Notes: a model not told the origin generated them from the letters alone. 64,000 bases of DNA from Leucocoprinus leucothites (GCA_013368445.1 JAACJO010000002.1:1488001-1552000); one strand, 5' to 3'. Positions 10,580 through 21,656 are shown, numbered from the stretch's first letter. A program made the numbers and translations.

Positions 10580-13308
10580 TTACGATCGTGCTGCATCACA
10601 AATTGTGCATTTGGCCGTCGCATTAGCAGGGTTATTCAGCCCACACGTCTTGCATGTCCATTCACCACCACCAGTTGATGGAGGAGGCTTCATCCCAGCT
10701 GCAGCCCAATTGAAGCTTGCTGTTTTGGGCGTCGATTCTGCTGATGCTCCAGGTTTTGGAGCGTCGCAAATCCCACATTTACTGGTTGCGGTGGCAGGAT
10801 TCTTCAAGCCGCACTGGCTACACACCCATTCACCGTCCGTTGCACCTCCAGCAGGTTTCATTCCCGCAACTGCCCAGTTGAATGACGGAGCTGGCTTGGG
10901 AGCCTCAGCAGTGGCACCGGGCTTGGCGGTATCACAAATCGAGCACTTTGATGTAGCGCTGGCGGGATTTGTCAACATGCAGGTACTGCAGACCCATTCA
11001 CCCGCAGCTGATGTACCCGGAGGTTTCATGCCAGTTGCACCCCAGTTAAAACTTCCCTTTGAAGACGTAGATGGAACGATCGACTGGGCAAGGTCGAAAG
11101 TAGGAAGCGATTCCTTAGGAGTAGTCTTTGCTTCATCCCTAGCTTTTGAGCCGCCGGATATGAAAGGAACGGGGAAGGTAAAGGTGAAAGTGGGCAAGGA
11201 AGTGAGCGGTTGTGATCTTGCCGCGTCTTTTGCGCTCTTTGGCACGACCGTCGAAGTAGGCGTAGAGATAAGCGTGTGTGCGGGTGTGGGGGCAAGAGGC
11301 GGGGTGAAAGCGGAGAATGAGTTCGTTGTTAGTGTGCTCTCTTTCATTTCCACCTCTGGGGCTGCAGAAGGCGCGGCAGAGAGGTTAAATGTAAAGCCGG
11401 ACATAGCTGGCTTAGGTGTTTCCTGCAGATTCGCTTTGGGTTCAGGCACTGGTGAAGGAGGTGTTGATGTAGACTCCGCTTGCATGCTGAAGCGCAGTTT
11501 GCTTGGTTCTTTGGGCATACTGGATTTGGGCCCGAAAAGGGATTTTGTGGAAGCTGAAGGTTGCGCGGGCATGGCTGGAACCCTGAGAGGCGGTAGCTTC
11601 TCTTTCTTGTCTTTTGCCGCAATTTGAGGTGACTCTATCTCAATTTCACCGGTTTCTTTTGTTGTATCCCCATTGACCTGGGATTTGGATCGCTTCGAAA
11701 CTCGAGGTTCATCTGTCTCATCATCTTCAACAGAAACTTTGAGTGGTTCCTTGGCATTAGCTGCAGAGCTTTCCAAATCTGCAGGTGGTCGCGACCTCTT
11801 GCTACCCTATAATTTTGAAATAAGTTAGTATTGGTAGGCAAAAACGCATAAGCAAGGTAAACCGACCTCAGGTAATGTAGCCTCAATGATGGCATGCGCA
11901 GACATCTCCTTGATTTTGACTTTTGTACCATCCTCCTTTGGGGGTGCAGCCACAGTGGGCTTCTTCGCAGGTGCAACAACGCGTTTGCGTCTTGGTGCTG
12001 TTGACCGTTTAACTGGATTTGCTATTTCATAAGGATTACGAAGTTCATCCAGAACTTTATCCTGCGATTTTAGACTATTGACGAGCTCGCTGACGTGTTT
12101 AGCTGTCTCCGTTTGCCTGAGCGGGTTTGTTCCTTGAGGGGACCCGGATTCACTGCCAGATGGAGAGCCACCGGTCCATGCCTGACGAAGTGGGGAAGGG
12201 ACAACAGGAGCTGTCGGTTTTTGCAGTCCTGGTGTCCGTTGTCGAACGGGTGTGGTAGCAGGTGGGGGTTTCAGCGAAGAACTTGTTGTCGTTCGTGAGG
12301 TCGTAGGAGATGTGACAGGGAACGGAACTTGACTCTCAGTTAAGGATGTCTGGTATTCTGTAGCGGAATCTGCTACTCTGCGTCGTTTTGCATCGTTGTT
12401 CGACGTCTCAAGATTTGAAGTAGAATTCGAGGGAGCGGTATAGCGAGGCATCCGGAACGCAGGTGAAGAATAGCTATTCCGTGTGCGGCGTGTTCTCGCA
12501 CTACCAGCACCTTTCCACGTGTAGGATCCATTAGGGTTTCGGGAGAGGGTACGAGGGGCAGAGGAACCCCGAGGTGGGATGGATGGAGATTTACTACGTG
12601 GAGGCGTGGTTGCAGCACGAGTCTCGAAACGGAACGGCTCTTCATTTCAATTTCCGTGAGCACCACTCTCGAAAAAAAAAATGGGAAGGGGACACACCAG
12701 GTTTGCTTTGTTGAATCAGAGCCACCATTTGGTTGATGTCCTCCGAAGCGATTCGTTCGTTCGCATGCGAGGTCAAGAAATTGGTGACTGTATCCAGATT
12801 CTGGGAAGCGGAGGAACTAGCTTGAAAAGTGAAGTTGATGCTCGGTATACTGGTGGAAGTAGGGACAGGAGGACTATGCACTTGTGGTGGCTTTTCGGGT
12901 GAAGGTGGACAGGGGAAGGCGCGTCCATTGGTTGATGCATTCTGGGTGAGCTATATATGACTTCAGCATGAGATCAGTCCACCTGATGGCTACCAACAAA
13001 CCTGATGCCCTCTTCTGGATAGTGACTGAACAGGGGAAGATGTGGGTAGTTCTTCCAACTCTTCATCGTCGACCACAATCTCTTCATCAAAAAAGCTCGG
13101 CTCTTCCTCCTCTTCTGTGGAGCTTCCACGTCGTAAAGGATTGAGATAATTCAGAAATCCAGAGAAACTCCAGGACTTGAAATGGCTTTAGCCCGCATAC
13201 CACTCGAGTAAACAAACATTTACTTACCGATTTCTTGATGGGACGCGCATACGGGGACGCCAGCGCGGTCCTATTCGAACGGTTGGTCTTCCTGCGCACT
13301 GCGCTCAT
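10580..13308 (-). CDS. Nup153/Nup1-like nucleoporin with three RanBP2-type zinc fingers
   Basis: Likely nuclear-basket nucleoporin. Start at 13308 (MSAVRRKTNRSNRTAL) is the first in-frame ATG; the longer frame opens with GTG. The basic N-terminus is followed, after an intron, by FSGFLNYLNPLRRG, which could form a membrane-binding amphipathic helix as in Nup1/Nup60/Nup153, then by an acidic patch (EEEEEPSFFDEEIVVDDEE). The middle is Ser/Pro/Thr-rich and contains nuclear-localisation-like basic clusters (KRRRV, APRRKRVV). The C-terminus holds three near-identical modules, each a FNWxxxGMKPP linker plus a C-x2-C-x10-C-x2-C finger of the form GEWxCxxCxLxNPAxATxKC. Classical FG repeats are almost absent; only isolated FxF patches and SLFGPK are seen. 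The zinc fingers would bind Ran-GDP by analogy with vertebrate Nup153. The fit to Nup153 is by architecture, not overall identity. Confidence 0.75.
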
Positions 13309-13498
13309 AGTTGTGATAGCCACCAGTGGTGGGAGGCTGTTGGTGTAGTAAGAAAGGGCCTACGGAAAGGTCTGCAACAAGGATAGACTAGGACAAAGAG
13401 CGCTTTCCAGAATAGGGCTTGTGCATTTCTCACACCCACGTGATCAACAGCAGCACCTTCAGGCCGTCATCATCCGCAACGACAAACAGACCACCGCC

Positions 13499-14197
13499 AT
13501 GCCTTCCAAGGTGATTGAGACACCTTACCCGCTTATTGACGCGGACCCCCATGCCTCCCGCGTTATCAGTTACTTCAGACCCTCCGACTATGCTGTCTGG
13601 CTCGGGGCAACGGGTGCCTTCCCTGCTGCCTTGTATTTCTGGGGTTTGTTGTTTGCGTTGAATTCTACTTCCATTTCTCATCCTTGTACAGAAATGGCAG
13701 ATTCTACAAAGATCAAAATGAGAACCCCGTTGCGCTTGGGAGGTTTCCTGGGCTTTGTCGGCGGTTTCTTACTGGCATACCAGCGCTCGAGTAGTTCGTA
13801 CCAACCTCATCCAGTTTTTAGCTCCCCTTGTTTATGCCATCGATAGCACGCTTCTGGGGCTGGTCGGAGAACCAACGTGAACAGGACCGAGACTTCGAAG
13901 AGCTGAGTCAACGCGCCAAGGAAGGCAAACCGCTATATGGAGAGAGCCATCAACCAGAGTGGGTCCAAGGCAGCGCGTTCCGCAACTCTCAGTTCTCCCA
14001 GCTCAAATTTTGTACGTTCCTGATAATTTGACATGTATCTTCTCACTGACACCATGGTTCAAGCTATTTTCCCTATGTAATGAGCTTGCCCTTTTTCATC
14101 ATACTTCATTGACATTTTACCTAGGTTTAACCTCGTGAACCATCAACATCATGGGACGGACCCGGCAAAATATGGTGTGAAGGAAGAATCGTCATAG
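13499..14197 (+). CDS. NUZM: NADH:ubiquinone oxidoreductase 21 kDa subunit (fungal accessory subunit)
   Basis: Accessory, membrane-associated subunit of fungal respiratory complex I. Five exons (13499-13643, 13692-13793, 13847-14011, 14067-14079, 14125-14197) join in phase to 165 residues. The N-terminal domain is recognised by TPYPLIDADPHASRVISYFR and SDYAVWLG, the middle by LGGFLGFVGGFLLAYQRSS followed across an intron by RFWGWSENQREQDRD, and the C-terminal domain by KPLYGESHQPEWVQG and FNLVNHQHHGTDPAKYG. The hydrophobic stretch near residue 70 is a likely membrane contact. Exon 4 is only 13 nt long. The start at 13499 matches the usual family N-terminus. It is transcribed divergently from the nucleoporin gene, with 190 bp between start codons. 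Confidence 0.92.
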
Positions 14198-14869
14198 AGA
14201 ACTCGGTATTATTCTCAATGGAGGCTTCTAATGGTTCTAGATTGCCTATTTCCAACTTTTGAAATCCATTCCCTTGCGCCTTAACTTCTCAGTCTTTCGG
14301 CGACAATCCTCGCTATTCATAGTTTCGAAATTGGCTTAACATCGCTCCTTTCACCCGAGCTACGCATGTACGCGTCTATAATCTCCCTATCTGGGGAAAG
14401 AGTCGAAGTCATACCACCTGGATCTTCCATCAAGACGTCTTTCGTCTAAATGAGCAAGTACACATGAGTTTCCTTATTCCCGCTCTCGACATCATTTTGC
14501 CGCCCCACCTCGAGACTCGGTATCAAATGACCTTGAGAATCAGGTTCCTTGATGATTTAAGTACTCGGATGTGGCCTTCCCACTCACCTAGCGGCGGCCG
14601 ACCGACACTGGCTGACACTGGCACTTCTCTGACTGCATTGCTTCACATGGATCAATGGACAAAGTTCGCAGTTATTAGTTTCAATTAACTGCAATCCATC
14701 CCGGTTTGCCTTTAAATAGAATGCTCCGCTGGCAGGAAAAACCTTGGATATACGTTCGTGGGTGTGAGTATCTACACGACAACTTCGGAAAACTTTCAAT
14801 ATTTTTTCCAACATCCCAAATTGATAGCGAGGGTCAAATGACCTCGCCCACACCCTACTCGTTGCAACA
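14198..14869. promoter_or_regulatory. GH45 upstream region with possible Cre1/CreA sites
   Basis: About 670 bp without a supportable gene. Two matches to the SYGGRG carbon-catabolite-repressor consensus are seen: CTGGGG at 14391-14396 and its reverse form CCCCAC at 14503-14508. Such 6-mers arise often by chance, so this is only suggestive. Confidence 0.3.
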
Positions 14870-14885
14870 TATAAAACATATAAAA
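14870..14885 (+). promoter_or_regulatory. Tandem TATA boxes of the GH45 gene
   Basis: TATAAAA occurs twice, at 14870-14876 and 14879-14885, 47-62 bp before the GH45 start codon. Few genes in this window show such a clear TATA element. This fits an inducible secreted enzyme with a short 5' leader. Confidence 0.6.
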
Positions 14886-14931
14886 CGGGACTCAAAATCA
14901 GGAAATGTAAGAACATCTCATCTTCAAAATC

Positions 14932-15695
14932 ATGAAACTGATAACAGCAACCCTCGCCCTCGCCACCATTGCTGGTATTAATGCTGCTGCTTTAGAGAGT
15001 CGTCAGACCGGAGGTTATGTCCAACGTGCCTCTGGATCTGCCTCTTTCACCATGTACACCGGTTGCGGTCAACCTGCCTGTGGAAAGACAGCGACGGGCT
15101 TTACAGCTGCTATAAACCAGCTTGCATTTGGTTCTGGCCCTGGTCTCGGTGCCGGAGATGCATGTGGACGCTGCTTTGCAGTCACTGGTACCTCTGACCC
15201 GTTCTCCCCGTCCTTCCCAGGGCCATTCCACTCCATCGTAGTCAAGGTGACAGACTTATGGTGAGTTCAAATTGTCGAAGTTGTGGTGTGTGACGCTGAC
15301 TTGCTATAGCCCCCTCCAAGGAAACCAAGTGAGATAATTGGACTGAAGAGCTGTAACACTAACGTGCTGACGCGATGGATAGGAATGGTGCGGTCAATCT
15401 CGAAGCAACCCAAACAACCAGCACGGCCAACCATTCCAGTAAGTCGCCTCTAATGCAGAAAGGTATACCCGTTAATCACCACACCAATAGCTTCGACATT
15501 TGCCAGGACACAGGAGGTGCCAGCTCCTTCTTCCCATCCGGACATGGTGCACTCGTTGGAAACTTCCAGGAAGTATCATGTAGCCAGTGGTCAGGCTCAG
15601 ATGGAGGCTCCCTCTTCAACGGTGCTTGTCTCTCGGGTGAAACAGCGGCTAATTGGCCATCCACCGGCTGCGGGAACAAGGGCACTGCACCCTGA
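14932..15695 (+). CDS. Secreted GH45 endoglucanase, subfamily C (Cel45A-like), no CBM
   Basis: Predicted extracellular endo-beta-1,4-glucanase. Exons 14932-15260, 15310-15328 (19 nt), 15383-15438 and 15491-15695 join in phase to 202 residues. Residues 1-20 form a signal peptide (MKLITATLALATIAGINAAA), and a short propeptide ending near LESR may follow. The mature domain matches the basidiomycete Cel45A group: GGYVQRASGSASFTMYTGCG, GLGAGDACGRCFAVTG, CSQWSGSDGGSL and ETAANWPSTGCGNKGTAP. Family knowledge places the acid in HFDIC and, in subfamily C, uses the Asn of GNQEWC rather than an Asp base; both segments are present here. Many cysteines suggest a disulfide-rich fold. There is no cellulose-binding module or linker. 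It converges with the DHHC gene. Confidence 0.92.
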
Positions 15696-15819
15696 AGTAA
15701 TGGCCGTTAGAATTAGGCATCAGAGTTATTTAATTTTGGATTGTAGTCGTTGAATTAAGGTTGGATCGATAAGCGGCCAATCAAAACTTTTCCTGCGGAA
15801 GTTTTCTGTCAAGGTATTT

Positions 15820-17154
15820 CTAAAGGTGAAAGATCACAGAAGGATAGTACCTCGAGCTTTCCTCTGGTATGAATGGTCGCTTCAGCAAGGACTCGAGATT
15901 CTCTCTCAGTCCTTGATCGTAGATGTGTTCCTCCGGCGGGATAGGTAACACAATCGATGAACCAGTACCACCCCGGCTTGGGATGCAAACGAAAATGCCC
16001 GGTGCTTTACTCGACGAGCCTGGTGGCCGGAGAGCTTCAAAGGTTGTACGACCGTTTGAAAGCTGCCAAGTAGTCTTAAGGGCAAGAATCTAGGAAATTC
16101 GTTCACAAGTCGCTTTTCCGAGAAACGTAATTACTTACTAGCGAGAAGAGACTAGTGACGAGCCCAACAACGGTCATGAAGATCGTCCTGAAATGGGGCA
16201 CGTCGAGCAGGGAATTGGAAGCCTGACCACCAGTGACCATTTGCTCTCTCAAAACTCTTATGCCGAGTCCAGTTCCGATCAAGTACCTCCCAATTGGTCC
16301 ACCGAAAGCCCAAGAATACGACTTTGACCACCAAACGCGTTGGATACTTGCATTCCCTCGAGAGGTATTGAAAGCATCGATCAGTTGATACCATAGTTGC
16401 TTGGTCACGGGAGAGACTCCAACGAAGAAGGCGAATGGTGTTATAAATAAGAGCGATAGAAACATCTTCATTCTGGCCAGAGTAACGCAATTCCCTAGCT
16501 GGCCCATCTGTTTTAGTTATACCTCAAGGTGCATCTTGAGGTAAGGGACATACCCATGGGCAATGATGATCAAACTCCAATCTACAAACGTCGCACACAG
16601 AACAATGGTGCGTTCTGGGAGGTTTCCAGCTCGTTTGGCACGAACCCTTCGAACAAGTCTCTAGTTCGCCTTCCATATCGAGGCATTGATATGGAGTAGT
16701 GATTCCTCGCTTGTCCGGTATGTCGAATGACACAACGTTGTGTGACATACGCCCCCTCGTGAGGCAGAAATAGCAGAACACAATAATCGCCAGCATGATA
16801 TTCATGGTCATGCAATAGATAGCTACAGTTGAGCAGACGACTGTGAGTGAGATACCGACGATCGAGATTACTAGACTGACCTGCTTGAGTGTACGCTTGG
16901 TTTGTCCAGAGCCATCGAACTATCGTTATAAACGGAAGTTTAAGAGAAGGCACGTTCTATGGAAGCTGGGGAGTATCATACCCCCGATCTCTACATTGCA
17001 AAGGTACCAGCTATAGCTGGAATTCGACATCAGCCGAGAGCACTGGGAAGTCCTTGCACAGTCGATTGGTGGTATGTACTCACCAAATAAAGAAGTAGAC
17101 GCCCGCTACAAGAATGCCTTCCATGTAATTCCGTCCGCGTCTTCGAGCAGTCAT
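15820..17154 (-). CDS. DHHC-type palmitoyltransferase
   Basis: Predicted membrane S-acyltransferase. Start at 17154 gives [20 protein letters not shown], a basic tail leading into the first transmembrane helix. A second helix ([13 protein letters not shown]) precedes the zinc-binding Cys-rich domain: C-x6-C upstream, then [20 protein letters not shown] with the catalytic DHHC Cys followed by PW. After an intron the frame gives [15 protein letters not shown] and two further helices ([32 protein letters not shown]). A TTxE-like motif ([13 protein letters not shown]) follows in the last long exon. The final exon boundary is uncertain, as GTACT near 15851 could be a donor. The HCPWxGNC element carries two or three extra residues (MGQLGNC) in this reconstruction. 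Confidence 0.82.
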
Positions 17155-17576
17155 AACGTGCTCGATTCATGGGCTAGAGGTAAGATTGCTGGTAAGTGGG
17201 GTAAGAAGACGGAGTTATTGGGATAAGCAGAGCTGAGGTTTCATGATCAAAGAGCTCCCGGATGAACTTGTGATGTGTTGATGGTCAGGCTCGTTAATAA
17301 CATACAAAACGGGTGAAAACTCGGATTCGAGGTCATGACGGCTCGTCTGACGTCTTGCAAAGACCAGACTTTTCCCTTTCGATGGTTCTCATGTTTCAAA
17401 GTTCCAGGTATGTAACTTCTCTGCGTCAAGAGCACTCGCCAAGCGGACCGCACCAACCACATAATTTTTCACCCATTATTACTATCCTTCAGGTAAATTC
17501 AATGTACTCAAAGAGGGGATGGTAATTGCTGTATAATATGATAACACAGTCCAAGCTCAAGGTTAAATGCCTATTT

Positions 17577-18018
17577 TCAACGACGAATTTCGCCAGCAAC
17601 TGAATTGTAATCGACCAGTTTCATGGTGCGAGCTGTGAGCTTGTAGATGTTGATATATTCGTCTTCTTCGCCGAACCTGTAGCCCGTGTGCTTGATAGCA
17701 AGCTTGAAAACTCTGTAAATACGAGGGTTTGATGAACTTGATCGCAGATTGAATGAAGGGGAAGGGAGAACTAGGACGCTACTTGATGCGACAAGGCGTA
17801 GGCAGCTTCAGGAGTCTTTTGAGATCCAGTAGACCTTTTCCAAAGCACCGCCTAAGAGGGAGACGGGGTGAAAAAAGTGCGCAGGACTAGAGTCCAAAGA
17901 AGGGTCTCTGAATATTGGGTCATTGTGAGGGATATAATACCGTAACACGATACACACATTGGCGACAATATAGAAATTGTGCCTAAAGCGGTAGACAGTG
18001 CGTCCTCTCAAATATTCT
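17577..18018 (-). CDS. Small basic protein of unknown function (5' end not found)
   Basis: Three exons are supported by phase on the minus strand. The first (ending near 18018) begins after an acceptor TATAG and reads SKREYLRGRTVYRFRHNFYI. The second, about 17785-17850, reads CFGKGLLDLKRLLKLP. The last, ending with a TGA at 17577-17579, reads FKLAIKHTGYRFGEEDEYIN then YKLTARTMKLVDYNSVAGEI and RR. The joined frame is stop-free and basic, with no transmembrane helix or known motif. The start codon must lie further upstream in an exon I could not locate. It sits between the DHHC gene and NDUFAF2 on the same strand. I do not recognise the family; the regular splice phases and biased composition argue for a real gene. 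Confidence 0.5.
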
Positions 18019-18252
18019 CGTTTCGACTATAGCTTGCAGGGGTGGATGGGTGGGATCAAGATGAATGACAGTTGTGGATCGACTAGATGGATGGATGAAT
18101 GTCGTCTTTCAAGTTGTATTGATACTGAAGTACCCACGCGTACACCACTAGCCCTCTAAGACAATTTCTAAGCATAAAATATATGCAAGTTATATCACTG
18201 CTACCACAGAATAAGCAGCAAAGGGAGATAAGACAACAAAGCAGACTCACGA

Positions 18253-19067
18253 CTACCCTCTGCGCCGAAGCGTCTGGGGTGACCAAGATTCGGACTCATC
18301 CACAGCTGGCAACGAGCCTTGTTTTGGGGGACCTGTCGCTTGTTTCTCGTTCATGGATGTGATAGGTGAGGGGCCGGAGGAAGTAGTTTGGCTTTGGGGT
18401 TGCTCTATCTGTGCCCTCCTCGCATTTTCTTCCTTGAGGCTCTGCTCTAATCGGAGTCGTTCCTGTCGCTCTTCCATATCCCGTACCTCAATCAAAGCTG
18501 CATTAACGAGCACCCTCTTCTGCCGTTCCAAGTCGCGTTGCAGTTCCTGGATAAGTATATCTGGTCAAAAAGTGTTTTGAAAGGTGTCATATGAATACGC
18601 ACTTCCAGGGCAGGTGGATGCTGTCTTGTGTGAGAAAGCCACATGCTCCATTGAACTGAGAGTAGTATGAGCATTGCAACTGCCTTAAGACGTGCAAATA
18701 AGACATGCCTGGGAGCCGCTTTCCCCCGCCAATATAATTCCAAACATCTGACGGATCCTTGTACTGCACGGTCCGTTTTGGTCGCCGGTCTGGAAATCTT
18801 TTAGTGTTTGATGTAAGATGGATAACACTAAGACAGACCGGCAGAGAAACCAGGGTATTCGTAGAAACTGTTACCTTAGAACACATGAGATTCAGCCATT
18901 CTTTGACTCCGGAGATGAGCAAGAGACCGATGCCCAAGTACTTACCTTCAAGGTCACGGCCCATATAACGAGACTTTCCTCAGTGTTCAGTTTCTTTTTA
19001 CTTAAAACAAATAATATGCACTCACTGAATTTCGGAAGAGATTGAGTATTCGATTCATGAGTGACAT
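18253..19067 (-). CDS. NDUFAF2: NDUFAF2/B17.2L-like mitochondrial complex I assembly factor
   Basis: Assembly factor related to complex I subunit B17.2 (NDUFA12). Start at 19067 gives MSLMNRILNLFRNS. The next exon begins RYMGRDLEGKYL, then RRPKRTVQYKDPSDVWNYIG and GGKRLP, the core NDUFA12-family signature. Later exons give QWSMWLSHTRQHPPALE and the ERQKRVLVNAALIEVRDMEE helix. The C-terminal part is a charged, Gln/Ser-rich extension ending ESWSPQTLRRRG, which fits the assembly-factor branch rather than the structural NDUFA12 subunit. The exon between 18780 and 18950 contains in-frame noise that implies a further short intron, so internal coordinates are approximate. A second complex I gene, the 21 kDa subunit, lies 5 kb away. 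Confidence 0.83.
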
Positions 19068-20975
19068 CCTCAAGCTCTTGAGCTGCTGAACAGCTGCAAG
19101 GTATCGAGCTGATCTGTCTTTTCCAAAGCCCATGTCACATGTTATCGGCCAGTTCGGATCAACAGCACTCAACTTCATTTTTGAATTCGTTTTCCGGGTC
19201 AGTTGCAGGATAGCACATATGTATAACCTCCGAGAGCGTCTGACTGACTTTCTTTGATGCTCCTTTCCCCATCGTACCTCCCTGGAGCTATATGGTGAAC
19301 TCTCAGCCATTTATCGATCAACGATCGGGGCTAGTTGTGGAGCTGGCTGGCTGCTGTACACCTATCACTTATATACTTAATCCTCACAAGGGCCTGACAC
19401 GCACAGTAGACTTTGGTTCTTTCCAACCAAGGCATAAATCTTCATACAACATCATTTCTGGAGCCCCTTTCTGGCACCATCACGGACACCATTCAATCTC
19501 ACCGCCAACTACCGTATTGGATACTTCGAGCCTTACGAATTGCACTCTGGAAACCATCCTCTTTGACAGTATAACCCATCGTCTCGAACATCATGGACAC
19601 TACGGTGGACACAATGGGAGGTATTATGGAGATCATCATGGGACCATGAAGGTTATCACGCCCCCCACGGCTGACGTCGTATGACATTTCTTGTGTTTGC
19701 ATTTTGTTCCTCGTCGGAGTTATCTATACCTCTAAGCTCCTCTCTGTGTTGGCACCATCATCTGTGTCTCAATAAACTAGCCTCATTCGACTCTCGAGTC
19801 TCAAGCAGCCCTCATTCAAGTCTCAAACAACCCAGTCTACTACATGTCTAGCGCGCCTCATTTTTCTGCCTTCCTTGTGATTCACGCTCCTTCGGCCTCA
19901 GGCTTTCAATCTCCCGCTCTCGAAAGGAAGTTCGCGAGAGCGTTAACTGCGCGTTGGTATCCTAGATTGTTCACGATGGTGCCGGTCATGAAGATATCAT
20001 ATCGAAGCCATTGCAGTGGTTACGTACCACTTTATGCCTCGACCTTCCGTATTGTGGGAGCCAATTACCGAGATCCCACCGGTGCAACGTCATTGCACTA
20101 CTCGGAGTCAGGCTCCAGTGGAGGTCCTTCACACAACCCCTTTAAAGCAGTTACTTTGATTCAAATATTCACCTTCCATGTTGTGGCTTTGACATACGGT
20201 TGCGACTCCTCACCTGTCATATGATAAAACGTGATGTATCGTACGCCCGTTCTCGAAATAAACATGATCAGTGTCAGTATGACGTGCGCAGACATTCAAT
20301 GGACAGCTGCGGTAGAGTAAACAATCGTGAGCGAGGCCATAACAGCGGTCCGGCCCGCTGGCTAGCCTATCTGAGTACGCTTGCTTTTTCCCGATGAAAC
20401 TGACGAACTGCACAAAAAACTTAGCTGCAGTTTCATAGAATACGCCTTTCATGGACTAGAGAATACAAAGAGTATATTAAGCCTCTACATTCAGATGTCC
20501 CAATGCTAGCTAGGATCAGACATCAGTCAGAGATAAACCCTTACAGTACAGTCGATTGGCATTCTCATCAAAATGAAATAAGACATCTATCGTAAGTATG
20601 CCGTACGGGGTGTTCATGCCCTCGCCTTTGGGTAGAAATACTAAGTAAAATTCGTGGGCTCGAGATGAGATAACCGTTCAACAATGCCAGAAGCTGTAAT
20701 GTTGGAGGTAGTCAGAGTTAAGAGCCCGTAGTCAAAGAGCACTTCCTGATATGTTTATCAGGGTCTGATGCATGATGGTTTGTTCACGAGGAACCTCCGA
20801 GCATGCCGGTGACGCCCTGAGAATAGACCAAATCATTAGTACTTGGCGGCAAGCCGTGACTTTCCTATTTAACATAACCTCTGAGTATAACGCGGGGGTT
20901 GTGTGTATAGGCGCCAAATAGTTACGGCCGATTTTGAACGTCAACCACCAGCAGCCACCCTCCAGCAGTCCAAAC
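19068..20975. other. 1.9 kb region without a supportable gene
   Basis: Upstream of NDUFAF2 and of the phosphatase. An ATG-initiated 130-codon frame at 19292-19684 encodes His/Gly-rich sequence near its end, and another of 126 codons lies at 19844-20224. Neither resembles a family or has splice-supported extension. C/T-rich near-repeats of CTCAAGCAGCCCTCATTCAA type lie at about 19775-19835. Confidence 0.5.
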
Positions 20976-21656
20976 ATGCTCTCCTTTCCTCAACAAAAAT
21001 GGCAGGTTGTACGTACTAACACGCTGGGAACTGCCCCGCGGAGCGATGTCGACCTCATCACGGATAGGGTGTATCTGGGGAATTGGGATGCTGCTGTGGA
21101 TAAGAAAGTCTTGACCAAGCTTGGAATCACACACGTTGTGTCTATGGTCGAATTTGGACCAGATATTCCTGATGTCGTCGAGACGGCCAACAGGTTGCAC
21201 ATCCGATTGAATGATTCCGCAGACACCAATATCTTGTGTCATTTAGAGGAGACGACGAACTTTATCAAGACTGCCTTAGAGGCAAACAAAAACAATAAAG
21301 TCCTCGTAAGTCTCCTCGTGTTTGACAAAGACGAATTGGCTGACTCTCTGTCCCAGGTCCACTGTCTAATGGGCATCAGCCGGAGCGCAACAGTGGTGTG
21401 CGCGTACATGATCGCCACAAAGAAGCTGACGGGTGCCGAAGCCATTGCGTTTGTGCAAAAGAAACGGCCCATTGTCTGCCCTAACCTGGGGTTCAGACAA
21501 CAGCTCAACATATTCGCGAGTAAACAGGGGGTGCAGGAAAGTTTGAGCGAAGTAATGTTTTCGCCGCTACGGCAACTCAGGGCATGGTCAAACACCAAGA
21601 AACCAAGGAGAGAGGCTCAGAAAGCATTAGGTTCGACATCGTATGCCCTTCCATAG
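20976..21656 (+). CDS. Atypical dual-specificity protein phosphatase
   Basis: Predicted cysteine-dependent dual-specificity phosphatase of 209 residues after removal of one 51 nt intron (21306-21356). The catalytic signature HCLMGISRSA (HCx5R) follows the intron, immediately after KVLV, and contains the nucleophilic Cys and phosphate-binding Arg. The general-acid loop is probably within HIRLNDSADTNI. The N-terminal DVDLITDRVYLGNWDAA is the usual recognition segment of small DUSPs, and the domain ends with RPIVCPNLGFRQQL, also typical. The start at 20976 (MLSFPQQKWQVV) is the first ATG; the longer frame opens with TTG. The intron has no stop codon and is a multiple of three, so its retention would keep the frame. 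Substrates are unknown. It converges with MED4. Confidence 0.9.
   Translation: MLSFPQQKWQVVRTNTLGTAPRSDVDLITDRVYLGNWDAAVDKKVLTKLGITHVVSMVEFGPDIPDVVETANRLHIRLNDSADTNILCHLEETTNFIKTALEANKNNKVLVSLLVFDKDELADSLSQVHCLMGISRSATVVCAYMIATKKLTGAEAIAFVQKKRPIVCPNLGFRQQLNIFASKQGVQESLSEVMFSPLRQLRAWSNTKKPRREAQKALGSTSYALP

Noticed and set aside
10605..11627. 340-codon open frame on the plus strand
   Set aside because: It is the antisense shadow of the zinc-finger exon of the nucleoporin; composition (Val/Gly/Ala-rich) mirrors the real frame and no motif is present.
19292..19684. ATG-initiated His/Gly-rich frame, possibly a metal-binding peptide
   Set aside because: The His/Gly richness comes from CATCATGG-type near-repeats; there is no signal peptide, homology or splice support. 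Left as intergenic.
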